In this document: positions 41,415 through 53,264 of the stretch, one piece after another
Layout of the letters: each line of letters starts with the position of its first letter
How positions within the stretch are numbered: the stretch's first letter is position 1
DNA from: Fagopyrum homotropicum
Taxonomy: Eukaryota > Streptophyta > Magnoliopsida > Caryophyllales > Polygonaceae
Direction: 5' to 3'
Assembly (NCBI GenBank): GCA_033239125.1
Contig: BSWB01000006.1
Location: 36,932,501-36,996,500, forward strand
Length of the DNA stretch: 64,000 nucleotides
Notes under the pieces: model-generated
Told to the model about the DNA's origin: nothing
The model's input: only the letters and a program-made list of their open reading frames with translations
Databases searched by the model: none
Translations under genes and position numbers: made by a program

Positions 41415-42154
41415 TGTTGGATGGCATTGATCTTCTCTTCATCCACCTCTAGGCCTCTTGTGCTCACTACAAAACCAAGATATCTCCATTAGGCAGAGAT
41501 TTCTCTCATTTCTTTGTCCCCTTATTTTGCTCCACATTTTCCTCCTCATAGCACTTCGTAATCTGCAAAGAGGTCATTGGTTTAAGAGTTGGTGTTTGAC
41601 CATTAAATTTAAAAGAATGCATATTAGTATAACCAAACATGCTTAATTCTCATATCAAATTGTCATGGACGTCCTAAAAGAATATGACATGCTTACATAG
41701 GAACTACATCACAAGTAATGGTATCCTCATAGCTACCTAAAGTGATAGTAACCCTATCTTGCTTGTTCACTAGCTTTCAATTCACCAAAATTATTCATCC
41801 AATGCAACTTGTATGGCCTAGGGTGATAAAATGTGGCAATATACAACTTATTAATCAATTCAGTGCTAGCTATGTTGCAACAACTACCTCCATCTATGAT
41901 CATGTTACACACATTCCCTTTAATAAGACATCTAGCATGTAAGGAAAAAACTGATATTGGGAGGGTATCCCCCAACAATGGTCCACGACTTATTCCCGTC
42001 TCGGATGTAGAGCGGCAAAGCCAATCGAACCGGGAGTTACTTACCAACCTTTCAAAAAAAAAACATCTAGCATGAAATAGGTTTTCTCTTTGATTATCCT
42101 CACATGGGGATATCTTACCATGCAAAGTTCTTCTAGCTATCAATGATTCGCCAT
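41415..42154 (-). pseudogene. C1 protease and end of RT, with the RT core deleted
   Basis: Next to 41415 the strand reads FLGFVVSTRGLEVDEEKINA, the end of an RT palm/thumb, with a frame break. A short distance upstream it is already protease (NMIIDGGSCCNIASTELINK, YHPRPYKLHWMNNFGELKAS), so the fingers and catalytic YxDD part of the RT are gone. The protease box is DGG rather than DSG/DTG. A short retroposon at 41940-42062 interrupts this frame. Confidence 0.75.
41940..42062 (+). mobile_element. SINE-like retroposon, 123 bp, with 12-bp target duplication
   Basis: Flanked by perfect ACATCTAGCATG direct repeats (41928-41939 and 42063-42074) and ending in TTTC plus a run of A, the marks of LINE-mediated retroposition. 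The minus strand contains CCCGGTTCGATTGG, which resembles a tRNA B box but points away from the poly-A end, so assignment to a known SINE family is open. It probably is 5'-truncated. Confidence 0.6.
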
Positions 42155-43455
42155 CACTACAACAAAACTGAATTTTTATAGCATTAATTGATAGCATTTA
42201 TATTCCAAGTGCCATAAATTATAAAGGCCTTTTGTTTAATATCATTTTACATTTAAATTAAATGCTATTAAAAAAAGTCCTTTAAAAAAACGCTATTAAA
42301 TTTTTTCGAGCCTTAAGTGCGTCAATGAAAATTTGTGGCCGAAAAAAATCAAGGGAAAGAACGTTCCCTCTCCCATATGAACACACGCTATTTTTTCTCA
42401 GCCTCGTTCCAGGCTTACCAGATCCTCATCTTCCTGGTTCCTCTTTCTCGCTTTCCTAGTTGATCTCTTCCTTCTCATAAGCCTCTATTTACCGTTTTTC
42501 TCTTACAACAACCCAACAATGGCAGATTTTCTCTATTTCATCACTCCTCCCCTCCTCTGAACTCTCATGGATAATTTTTTGTTAGCTCCACTGAAATAGA
42601 GAGTAGCAACAACCCTGAATTGATGAGTTCATTGTTGACTTGAGTCGTCACTTGGCTTAGTCCTCCCTTTGCAAGAGAGCCACCAAGACCCACCCCTTCA
42701 AGAGGTATTTTTTCAATTACTTTTGTAATCCTCCATTTTTGGCGAATTAGATCTCCATATTTGACATATATAAGTCAAATTTTCTTCTGTTTTTCAAAAA
42801 TCGCGGGGTGTGATGGCAACATTTGGGTATAGCCTATCAAATCCATGAAGGTTGCACACCACATGTTTGATATAATTCTCATTGAACAACCATGTAAACA
42901 TCAAAAGATTTTATAGTTTGAATGGTGAAAATCTACTTTCTTATTCAATGGACAATTGATGCTATTATAAAGCTTTTACAAACTCTTTTAACAGAAGTAC
43001 GTAGAAACAAACTAGTCTCAAGTTTCTATAAGCTTGAGTGGATTATATAATAGAACTTAAACAACTCTATCATTTCCTCTCCTGAGCTAGATTGTCCCCA
43101 TAGCTAGTTTATCAATGTTGCAATCGGGAATCCTAATTTCTTCTAGTGTAACTGAATATCTTCAACACTTTTTTTATCAAAACCAATTGACAACCACAAA
43201 TTGTAATTGCTGCAACAAGTCCTGCTTCGGTTGTACTTAGAGTAACATTAGGATGGTTCCCAACACATAAGAGACTAGTTGTTGCCTTCATGGTTACAAA
43301 AATTTCTCTTGTGATAAGGGCAATTCAATTGCTTATATTGTGAATATCTTGATTGTTTTATCTTCTAGGAAAGGCAGAAAGGATTGATGACAGACCTAAT
43401 GCTAGCTTTTATTGGGTAAGCTCTTACATTATAACGTTACATATCATATCATATC

Positions 43456-43489
<34 letters not shown>

Positions 43490-44552
43490 TATAAATCCTA
43501 TAAGAACAGGCTTATCGTGTAATCATGAGAACAGATTCGTAATTGTTATTAGTTTTGTTACGAAGGTGTCATATCGTTTAATGTATTATTCGTAGTTATT
43601 GTTGGTTGAGTGGATTATTCGTAGTTATTGTTGGATTCCTAATTATTATTATTCGTAGGTATTATTAATTATGATATCTACTCTAAATCTCAACCCTTAA
43701 TACTCACCATCCAACGGTGTACGATTGTTCTCATGTATACACGTTAGGGGTGTTCTCATGGAAACCACACCCTATATACACTCACACACACACAAAAGTT
43801 TGATTGAAACAAAGAAACTATAGGAAGATACTTAACTCAATGCCCCCCCCCCAAACGATTGATCATGACTTCAAGCAAAAGGTTAAGTATGTATGTTTTG
43901 AGATTGTTAACACTAGGCATTTTTAGATACGGTGTATCCCAACAAAGTAAATTATGCCCCTTCTCTTCTTATAGTTACTTCACTTCAACAAATTGTCCCC
44001 AATGCTTTGATTTGAAAGCCACTTATTTTTGTCCCATGAACATGCATGTACATATTTTTTTAACAATGTTTTGTTATAGTCAAAACTATAATCTAACTTT
44101 TATTCATGGAGTTATTCACATTTGACTTTACAAGTTTGAAGGTGTTTTTTCAAGAGTATAATATCGTAGGTCAATAGTTTGTCCGACATCATGATTGTCT
44201 TGCGTATGTGGACACACTAATGTGGATAAAAGATTGTATTTTTGTTTTCTCTACACGTCTTATTACTTTGGTATCTTTATAATGACTCTTATATGGCCTT
44301 GGGATGGATTTTGGATCTGTATGCTAAGAAAAAGAATTTCCTTTTCCTCAAAAGTATATGCTCTCAACTTATAATTGACAACTTTTCCCAACTTTCTTCT
44401 CTATTCTCGTAATACTTCATCACACGACCTCTAAATGTGTCATTTGATGATATAAGTAAAATCCTTTGAAGTTGCATATGATAGGAATCTTAGTTTTTCC
44501 TCATGAGAACATCAAATAAATTTGCAAACTTCCACTTGTTATCCTTCTAGCA
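42155..44552. mobile_element. CACTA-type end and unassigned non-coding sequence
   Basis: 42155 starts CACTACAACAAAACTG, a typical plant CACTA terminus, followed by subterminal AATGCTATTAAA/ACGCTATTAAA words (42175-42300). No matching TAGTG end was found before 44552, so it is one-ended. Further on are (AT)n-(GA)n (43455-43492), an AC run near 43782, and a 10-nt C run near 43844. No protein family recognised; short open frames look random. Confidence 0.5.
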
Positions 44553-45270
44553 TGATACAGGGTGGATGTCGCAGTTTCCCGATCTAGATTGAAGTCCACG
44601 AAAATCTCAATAGAAACAAATCTCGATCAAAATCTCGAGCGATATTTGATATTGATAAGGCCGAGATTAGTGAAAACTCAAAGAACCAGAACATGAATGT
44701 TATGGATGATAATGGTAAGATGAAGAAGATGATAATGGATTGAATTTGATGGAAATATAGGAAGGTAGAATCAAGATATAAACTTGCAAAGAACCTTGAC
44801 CAATTGGATCAAAACCCCTCAACAAAGAGTTATCTTAACCCTTCCTTCATCAACCTTACACAAGTCTTCAAATTGAGACAAGCATAAGGAGGGACTAGCT
44901 TGACTAGTAGCACCAATCTTTAAGAAGATTAACACACACAAGAACAACCTAACAAGGACTCACAACGATTCAATCAAATTATCTCTTTTTTATTGAATAT
45001 AAATGAATAAAACGTAAACTTCATAGACGAAGTAACAAGTATCTCACAATGTATATGGAAATCACTACATAATTCACTAACTAGATCTCGGTCTTCTAGG
45101 TCCCTAAATAGGCGAGATTACTCTAAAAGATAAAAAAAAATAATACTACAAAATATAGGATAGAAAATAAAAACATTAAGAATGTTTAGAGCTTTACAGG
45201 TATAAAATAACTAACTATAATCTTGTATAAATTTTAACAAGATTCATGCTAATCTCGACTCAAGAGATAT
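44553..45270. mobile_element. LTR of a C1-related element (C2), interrupted by copia E
   Basis: Starts TGATACAGGGTGGATGTCGC and aligns with 13699-14450 of the C1 LTR at roughly three quarters identity (shared words GATCTAGATTGAAGTCC, GATTAACACACACAAGAAC, CAACGATTCAATCAAA). It is cut at 45270 by the copia LTR. I see no primer site or polypurine tract to the left, so its orientation and whether it pairs with C1 stay open. Confidence 0.6.
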
Positions 45271-46619
45271 TGAAGAACCGTAAGGTGAATATAAAGGATA
45301 TAAATACTCTAGAAGGGGGGATGAATAGAGTATGAGAACGTTTCGCAAAAACCTATCTCAAGCTTTAAAATTGATTTCAAAGGCCTTGATGTCGATCTGA
45401 GCTCTTTGTGACGCAACTGAATTTCAAGGGCTTTGAAAGTGATTTCAAGGGCCTTGACTTTTTAAACCTGCAAAACAAAGTTAGTCGCAATAAAGAAGGA
45501 TATGGTGCAAAATTGAAAATATCGACATGGTGATATATTTACGAAGTTTGGTTGTAACAACCTACTCTCCGTCCTAGGGTTTACCCGTAGGATCTAACTA
45601 TCTATTATCCGATTCAAAGAGTCCTAGATACAACCTAGAAGAGTTCCCCTTCTTCTCTTACTGTAGTCAATCCTACGATCTAGTTCCAACTCTTAACCTA
45701 GCTATAATAGCCTAATTACTTCGCAGAGTAACATACACTCGAGTATAACCCTCTTTTGATATTCCAATGGAGCTCTTGTGTTTTTCTCTCTCTAAAAAAA
45801 TAAAGCTTTTGTAAATAAAGAGGAAGAAAAAATTCTTGTATTGAATGAAGATGTTTTGGATCGCTTGAAGACTTTAGATATTTCCGTGTAAGCTTGTTGT
45901 TCTTCTTCTTCACTCGACATCTTCATTTATAGTCTTTGATGGAGAAGTCGTCTAGCCGTTGGGAAGATGACCGTTGTTGATGTTTGTTCTTTTCCATAGA
46001 AAATGCTTCTTGGTTGAGATAGCCGTGGTAGATTTCCCTTAATCTTATTCATCTCCTTAAGGCACGTTGATTCTTCTTCTCTATAATCTTCTCACGCTGT
46101 TGAAGATCTTTGTCGTTCAAGCATCAAGATCTTCAGGTTTGTTGAGAATCTTTGGCTGAAGACCTTCAAGATCTTATAATATTCATTTAGAAGAAGTCTT
46201 GTGTCATGTTGAGGATCTTTGCAAGATCCTTTGGGCCAATAATTTTTGGTCGAGATCTTCTAGCTAGTTGGCTGAATCTCCTTGGAAGATCTTCTCTTGA
46301 TCCTTGGTAGATTTTGTTGAGATTGAATTTCAAAATCCTTTCTAGACGTTTCGGATTTTGGTTTTGATCCCTTGAAATGATTTCAAGGCCTCCCTGTTGA
46401 ACCTTTAAAATGCTTTTCAATCTCTGCGCTTGTCCCTTGTATCCGATTTCAAGGCCTCTATCTATCCCTTGAAATGCTTTCCAAGGCCTGCATGCATTTG
46501 ACAAACACAAACCAAGCAATCTAGAAATTAAATCGATATTTTTTAGTATAAAAACCGCTCATTTGTGTTAAGTCTTTCATCATCACATATTCAAATATAT
46601 AATCGAGATGGAGTTTTCA
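45271..46619 (-). repeat. 3' LTR of copia E
   Basis: In element sense it starts TGAAAACTCCATCTC and ends GGTTCTTCA; 1349 bp. TATA box at 45925-45931. TTCAAGGCC/GGCCTTGAA copies lie upstream (46365-46500) and in the leader (45370-45460). The CTAGAAGGGGGGATGAATAG word near 45315 is common at Sirevirus LTR ends. Confidence 0.8.
46365..46500. repeat. TTCAAGGCCTTGAA-type array in the copia E LTR
   Basis: CCCTTGAAATGATTTCAAGG then CCTCC at 46369-46393, GATTTCAAGGCC near 46445, CCCTTGAAATGCTTTCCAAG then GCC at 46467-46488. It sits about 440 bp upstream of the LTR TATA box. Confidence 0.7.
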
Positions 46620-46635
46620 ATCTCCCCCTTGATGG
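46620..46635 (-). promoter_or_regulatory. Polypurine tract of copia E
   Basis: Minus strand CATCAAGGGGGAGATTGA directly before the LTR; AAGGGGGAGATTG is characteristic of Sireviruses. Confidence 0.8.
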
Positions 46636-46872
46636 AAGACAACACAAATATCGTACCTGCATTTTAGAGTTAGCGATGCATATGTAATAATATCATACAA
46701 AACTTAAATGCAGAATGCAGAAATATCAAACTTTCGGATCACCATAATTTCTCCCCCTTTGTCTTTCAACAAGGGAGAAAAAAGCAATTAAAGCACGGGA
46801 GTTTAGATCAATACAAACCCATAAAGAGATTATTTCCAAAAAACCACAAAAAATTTAAAACGGTAGTCTCTC

Positions 46873-46902
46873 AAACATTCATCAAGGCCTTGATGAATGT
46901 TT
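46873..46902. repeat. Perfect 30-bp palindrome at the env-like ORF stop
   Basis: Half-site AAACATTCATCAAGG followed immediately by its complement, with no spacer. Its core TCAAGGCCTTGA is the copia E motif. It covers the end of the env-like reading frame. Confidence 0.9.
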
Positions 46903-48334
46903 CACTCCTGGTACCATTTTGGGTTCAGACGTCCTTTTTCATGAAGTTCGTCCATGCACTTCTTCTTCCAACGAGCATGAGCATTTTTGAGGTCAAAGTT
47001 TCTAAAGGACTCGTCCGTTCGCCATTGATCTCGCGCGTCTTTGTATTTCTTCACAATACCAAACTCCTCAATTTTTAGTATGTCTAGATTCCTAGGAGTG
47101 GGTTGGCGAATAGGACGATCTTTCACAATCTTGTAGCATTGATGCATAACCTTTTCAGCCTGTTGTGTAGTCGCTTTAGCATCATCATCGATTAATGGTT
47201 TGATACTGCTCACAAATGTTAGAGATAAAGCATTCACATGAAACATCTAATTGATCTTCTGGTTCAGGATACCTATCAGATCCTGTGACTCATCCAATCT
47301 ATCAGTTATCTCAGATCTGAATTTCAGCAACTCATGTCTCATATAATCAAGACCAATCTCCACTACTTCATGTCTTTGTAATGTGGAAACTGTCCAAGCT
47401 GGTTGTTCTTTCAGAATCCATTCACCAGAGTGTGTTTTCTTATTGCTTATGTTGTCAAAGAAGTATTCATCCAGTTCTCCACCAATATAGCATTTTTCCT
47501 CATCAGCTAAGTCAACAAAGAAATAATGAAATATTTTTGGAAGCATGTTGGCGTGGGGAAGAGGGGTATCACTAGGGGAGTTTATCATGTGTAGCATGTG
47601 ATTTAGGATGATACTAGGGAGATCCACATCAAGTCCATTCAAAACATGTTACATAATTGCAAATATTTGATGTGTTAGCACATCCCAATTTTTAATTTGT
47701 CGGATAACACACCTTACGAGAATAACACACACGATTCTAGCCTCAAGAGTTAGACAAGTCAAAGGGGGTTGTGGTGGAGAGTTAGCTAGAAGAAATTGTT
47801 CTTTGGCCAGATTAACAATTTTGGTATGGTGGGGGTGGTCGAAAGAGTTGAAGGTAGGAAGCCTTAGAATCTGAGCAATAACCATAGAAGAAAGGGCAAT
47901 ATTCTTACCTTTGACAACCGATTCAAGTATGAGCTCGCACCTTGGGTAAGTTGTTTCCCCTGGATTTAGAATCGGCAAGATGGAACTCGCTCGTAGCATA
48001 GTGAAGCAAGGGAGGCCTAGTGACAGAAAGAGTTCCCGATCCACCTACTCACACATGCAGAGCTCTTTGTCTTGGAATCCATTGAGCCATTTGCCAACGA
48101 CAGTATAGCTACTGAACCAGGTAGATAGGAAGCATGTCCTTGTGCAGATATCAACATCATCCATGGAGATGAAGAGTCAGAGTCAGAATCAGAGGAGAGG
48201 TGAACAACCCTTTGACGTTTGGGGGCAGACGATGACGCCTCATCTATAGAAGATCTCTTTGAAGTCATGGAGGATGTTTTAGAGAAGTTGAAACAGTTTT
48301 TGAAAAAAGAAAGAGTAAAACATAGAGTTTGCAA
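46902..48334 (-). pseudogene. Sirevirus env-like 3' ORF, broken
   Basis: Four consecutive pieces between RNase H and the 3' LTR. The first (48334-48017) starts with MTSKRSSIDEASSSAPKRQR, a nuclear-signal-like basic Ser-rich start. The next three (48044-47649, 47642-47247, 47246-46902) are in one frame, separated only by a TAA and a TAG, and contain LILESVVKGKNIALSSMVIA, QILRLPTFNSF and a helical tail. Sireviruses often carry such an extra ORF, called env-like or putative plant transposon protein; its role is not established. No convincing signal peptide or fusion peptide is visible. It ends exactly at the edge of a perfect 30-bp palindrome. Confidence 0.7.
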
Positions 48335-48599
48335 AGGGAGTTGAAGCGGAAGAAGATAAAGAGGGGAGAGAGGTGGTATTTAAGGGAAGAAGTCACATCA
48401 TCGTCGGTTCAATAATATCTTGAACGGATCAAAATCTTGGGAGAACCGATTTTGATTAGAACTCTTTCCATAAATTTTGTAACCACTTTTCAAACATTCT
48501 TTGAATATGAAAATAAGGACTTTTGAAATCATTTAAAAATCCTTCTTTAAAATAATTTAGAGATAAAAATATCTAAAAAATATTAATACCTAAATAGAT

Positions 48600-48676
48600 C
48601 CGTGATTTTCAATGTTGCCCTTGAATTCCGTTTCAAGGCCCTTGAATTGCATTTCAAGGCCCTTGAAATTGAAGAA
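48600..48676. repeat. Copia E palindrome array upstream of the env-like ORF
   Basis: CCCTTGAATTCCGTTTCAAG, GCCCTTGAATTGCATTTCAA, GGCCCTTGAAATTGAAG: three linked CTTGAA/TTCAAGG words about 270-340 bp before the ATG at 48334. A TATA-like CCCTTAAATACC lies at 48377-48386. Confidence 0.75.
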
Positions 48677-48716
48677 TGGGCTGCATTCGAAGGAGAAAAT
48701 AAAACGATTTACTTCC

Positions 48717-49013
48717 CTACGTTAATGGTTCCTTGTTCAACATATCAATCTCTAATCTAATAAAATTGAATTGATCTTCATGTAGAGGCTTCGTAAATAT
48801 ATCTGCAAGCTGCAATTCAATTGATATAAAAGATATCGAAACATCACCTTTCTCAACATGATCACGTATGAAGTGATGCCTTACATCGATATATTTTGTT
48901 CTTGAATGCTGCACAAGATTTTTAGTGATCGAAATAACACTAGTATTGTCACATTTAACCGGGATACATTTTAAATCAAAGCCAAAATCACGGAGTTGTT
49001 GAGCTATCCACAA
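48717..49013 (-). pseudogene. Copia E RNase H, C-terminal part
   Basis: WIAQQLRDFGFDLKCIPVKC, DNTSVISITKNLVQHSRTKY, IDVRHHFIRDHVEKGD and LADIFTKPL are the usual end of copia pol. A frameshift near 49100 separates it from the RT. Confidence 0.85.
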
Positions 49014-49114
49014 AACTTGTGCACAACAGGCTCCTGCATCTATATATTCTGCTTCAGTTGTGGATAGGGAGACCGATTTTTGCTTCTTGGAGTGCCAACT
49101 AATTAGTGATGTCC

Positions 49115-49972
49115 CTAAGAATTGACAACATCGAGAAGTACTATTCTATCGACCTTATAGCCTGCAAAGTCAGCATTTGAATAGCCAATGAGGTGAAACG
49201 AGCTTTGACGTGGGTACCATAACCCTAAATCCCTAGTGTCATTGAGATACCGAAATATCCTTTTCACAGCTATCAAGTGTGACTCTTTAGGATCAACTTG
49301 AAATCTTGCACACATGCACACACTAAACATAATGTCATGTCGACTAGCGATTAGATATAACAAAGAACCGATCATACCTCGATACTCCTTTTGTACAACA
49401 CTTTTACCATCTTTGTCATGGTCAAGTGAAAGTGTGGAACTCATAGGAGTTTTTGCGACCTTGGATTGATCCATCTTATACTTCTTAAGCAAGTCCTTGG
49501 TATACTTGCTTTGATTGAGAAATATTCCTTTCTTTGCTTCTGTAACTTGAAGTCCAAGAAATAAATTTAACTCTCCCATTAAGCTCATTTCGAATTCCCT
49601 ACACATAATATCTGAAAATTCCTTGCGTAGAGAATCGTTATTAGCACCGAATAATATATCATCAACATAGATTTGTACTACTAATATGTCGTTGCCTCTA
49701 GTTTTGATAAATAAAATTTTGTCAATCAAACCTCTTTTGAAATCATTTTCAAGGAGATACTTGGATAATCTTTCATACCAAGCTCGAGGAGGTTGCTTAA
49801 CACCATAAAGAGCCTTGTCCAATTTAAAAACATGATCCGGAAATTCTTCATTTTCAAAACCAGGTGGTTGAGCAACGTAGACTTTTTCTTCTAAGAAGCC
49901 GTTTAGAAAAGCACATTTCACATCCATTTGAAATAACTTTATGCTCATGAAAGATGCAAAAGCAAGTAGCAT
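49115..49972 (-). pseudogene. Copia E reverse transcriptase
   Basis: MDVKCAFLNGFLEEKVYVAQ (first Asp), ALYGVKQPPRAWYERLSKYL, QIYVDDILFGANN (YVDD box) and LYLIASRHDIMFSVC are all present, so the active-site residues are intact. The frame is lost just after SNADFAGYKVDR. Confidence 0.85.
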
Positions 49973-50018
49973 ATGTATGACTTCTAACCTGGCAACCGGA
50001 GCAAAAGTCTCCTCATAA

Positions 50019-50416
50019 TCAATACCTTTTTTCTTGGTTATAGCCTTGAGCTACAAGACGTGCTTTGTTTCTAATGACCTTTCCATTTTCATCCAACTTA
50101 TTTCGAAAAACCCATTTTATATCAATGACGGATTGGTGCTTTGGTCTAGACGTGAGGGTCCAAACTTTATTTCCCTCAAACTCATTTAGTTCATTTTGCA
50201 TGACAATAATCTAGCCGGGTTCTTGAAGAGCTTGAACATAATTCTTGGGCTCAATAAGAGACACGAACGCCGAGAATGCACATAGGTTGTTAACTCTAGA
50301 TCGAGTTTGAATTCCTGTGTTTGGATCTGAGATAACATTCTTTGGTGGATGGTATGAAGAGTGTTGAAACTTTCTTCGTTTGTAAGATGGAATAGATCCT
50401 GAAGATTAGGACTCAT
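50019..50416 (-). pseudogene. Copia E RT N-terminus, frameshifted
   Basis: 50201-50019 holds MQNELNEFEGNKVWTLTSRP and DIKWVFRNKLDENGKVIRNK ARLVAQGYNQE, the start of the copia RT. 50416-50186 holds the preceding linker. Two frames overlap by a few bases, so an indel separates them. Confidence 0.8.
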
Positions 50417-50459
50417 ATGCTTGACTGGATTCAGGTACCGCTGGAGTATTGCCCTTGGA

Positions 50460-50575
50460 TCCTATATCAAGGCCTTGAAGTTGAGTTTCAAGGCCTTGAA
50501 ACGGATTTTGTGACATCACAGCTTTCTATTTCAAGGTCTTGAAGATGCGTTTCAAGGTCTTGAGATTGTTCTCCG
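50460..50575. repeat. TTCAAGGCCTTGAA copies inside copia E coding sequence
   Basis: TCAAGGCCTTGA at 50468-50479, perfect TTCAAGGCCTTGAA at 50487-50500, and TTTCAAGGTCTTGA-type copies near 50530 and 50550; another GTCAAGGCCTTGAG is at 50810-50823. They encode repeated DLETHLQDLEIE-like words in the linker before the RT. Confidence 0.85.
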
Positions 50576-50814
50576 GTATCTTGAATCTTTTCTTGCATAT
50601 TCTTTTCTTGAGCTTTAGGATCTTCTTCTCCATCAGAATTGTGATCTTCATGTTGATTCAGATTAAGATCTTGTGTAAAAGCCTTACACAGTTCATCTTC
50701 CTTGAAGTTTAGGTTTGTCAAGCCACGTACCAAATCCTTTGAAAGTAACTTCTTCATTGTATGCAAGCTTACGTGACCAAGTCTTCTATGCCAAAGCCTT
50801 GGATCGTCAGTCAA
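50488..50814 (-). pseudogene. Copia E gag-pre-integrase domain, integrase deleted
   Basis: DDPRLWHRRLGHVSLHTMKK LLSKDLVRGL is the gag-pre-integrase motif. After EDELCKAF, where the integrase zinc finger and DDE core should follow, the frame goes straight to an acidic Gln/Glu-rich linker (NQHEDHNSDGEEDPKAQEKN...). The integrase is therefore missing. Confidence 0.85.
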
Positions 50815-53264
50815 GGCCTTGAGACACTTTAAACTTGGTTAGCACTCATAGAATAAACATTGTTATATCTAGGAGCTGTATGTAACACCCCAAATCCGTG
50901 GGACTCGGGATGCTACGGGCGGAGACCTCACAATGGGTTCTGACCCTTAGCTTGACAACAATTTCACCGGATGTTTCCAACATGACACAAATAAAGGCAA
51001 ATACCGAAATCGTTTCAATGCAATGCAAAAAGATACAACTTGAAAACTCAACCGAGTCCTCAAAACGACATAGCTCTAAAACATAAATCCATAAGGTATA
51101 ATATAATCCAAAAACGACATCAACATATAACCATCCCCGTCCTATAATGTATGAAGACCCCGACTGTCCACTCCTCTGCCTCACTCGGCGGCATCCCTAT
51201 CCTGCAAGGCATCTACAACAACCGGTTTAAAACCTTTAGCTAGCAATCCGAATATTAGAAGAACGATAAGGCACAAACACACATAACAAAGCAAAACACA
51301 CAAACATGCTCAAACACACCAAGTCCGGTTATTATCTTTATTTAACGTTATTCCCTTACTAATTCACTTATGGTGTGACACGAGATTCCCTCGCCCTTGT
51401 CCCCTTTCACCATGCCGGGTTTGTACTTGACGCCTATCAGCATCACCCGCTGGACTGGTCATAAGGCGCCTCCCAGTCGCCCCATTTTGGACTGGACAAG
51501 CGGTCACCGCCCGTTATCATACACTTGGGCCAGATTTAAGAATAATATACAAGTCCACATCCTAATCCGGTTAATAGTTATCACAACAATTATAAATACA
51601 CACCACCCATACGTATCACCCAATATGCGAAAGCTAGCTAAGTAAGTCCGAAGACTTACCTCACTCCAGGTACACGAATAAAATCTCTAGGCTTCTTGCG
51701 GGAAACGCTCAATGCCTGATCACAACGAGGCATACTATCATCAACTAACCGACAAGATAACAACTCTCGTACTTCTATATTCTCAACTCGTAAGGTCACA
51801 ACTTAGCATGCTAGATCCTAGGTCCTCGATCATCTAATAAAACTTGCCGATGAACAAAACAATTCATAAACTATTCTTAAAACCTAAGATCACGGTCACT
51901 ACATGACATTTGCTCTACGTTATGCTAAATTCACCTAGCATGGTATACTACCATCAAAATAGCTACACAAGGGAGAAGGTACTCACACGCGGTCCAGGGT
52001 GGAAGACGGTCTACGGACGTCGAGAACGGTTCGATGGCCTTTATCGTGGCACTTTCGAACCTAAAACGAAGCTAAACAAATTTAGCGTAATGCTAAATTC
52101 GGGAATAGCATATAATATTTATTCAATATTGAACAATGGAAGGACAAACCCCGTACTAAAAATCTAACTTAAGATTTTAAAATTCTTTCCGGACGACTCG
52201 TACAATTTTATAAACATGCGTCATTTTCCAAAATATAAATATGGCCATATTTGTAAACTCGCATGTAGAGGACATAAATATTCATTTATATGAAATATGG
52301 GTCATAAACTGTAAATTAAAGTTGGCCATATTTCGTAATTATACAAACAGGGTAATTTTGCAACTTTCCCAAATATAGGGTCAAATCTGCAATTACAAAA
52401 CAGTGGGTCGAAATGGTAATTAACACAAAATAAAGGGTGCCCAAAATAATAACCCAAATTAGGGTTCTTCAACCTCTGAAATTTGCTGGGCGCAGAGGAA
52501 GAAGAAAACGGGCAGCCGGCGGCGCTGCAGTCTCTCGGCGGCTCACGGCGACGGAGGTGGCGGGGAATCCTTTCCTGGCGGTGGCGAGGGTGGCTCTCCG
52601 GTGAGACTCAGTGGCGGCGCTGTCCTTCCTCGCGTCCGATATTGCAGAAACGGGGAAACGAAGTAGGGCGGCTGCAAAGGCGGGCTGGTGCACCAGTGGC
52701 TCGAGGCGGCGGCGTGGAGGTGCTCCCCTTCCTTCCTGGGGTTCCCAGAGGTGCAGCTTATCTCTGGTGGCATTGCAGAAGCCCGGCGGCTGCACAGAAC
52801 GAGAGAGAAGGGAGGGAAAATGGTGAGGCGAGAGAGAGTGTTGGCTGAGAAACAGAGGGGAAGAAGATCCAGGGTACTTGTGGTTCCTAACCAGTGGTGA
52901 AGAGGAGGAAACCGAACCCAGATTGCTCCTGCTCCGCTCGATCGACTGTCACAGGAGAGGAGAAGCAAGTTGTAATGAAGCAGCACAGAGGGAGAGAAGA
53001 AGTGAGATTCTGAGAAACTGGGACAGAGGGGAGGAATGTTTGGCTGGTTGGTTGTCGATATAGAGATTCTGAGAAACTGAGAGAGAGTGTTTTGTTTTTA
53101 AGTGAATAAAGACTTAGATTGGAGCAAAGTGTGTAAGGAAATGAATATTTGATCATGCTTGATGGCAAGGAGATGCATTGGAGAGGCTAAGGAAGGAGCA
53201 TGGATAAAGGATGTCACGAAACAAAGGCAAAAACAAGGAGTTTGAAGAACCACACCCTAAATTA

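Noticed and set aside
43455..43492. AT/GA dinucleotide run as an element border
   Set aside because: Only a microsatellite is certain; no inverted ends or target duplication could be paired with it.
44553..45270. C2 as the 5' LTR partner of the C1 LTR at 13699-14690
   Set aside because: About three quarters identity is too low for a pair while the internal C1 proteins are still readable, and no primer site lies beside it.
52469..53063. Many overlapping open frames in a GC-rich stretch
   Set aside because: They are open on both strands in several frames because of GC-rich composition inside the F2 LTR; no domain or conserved word is visible.
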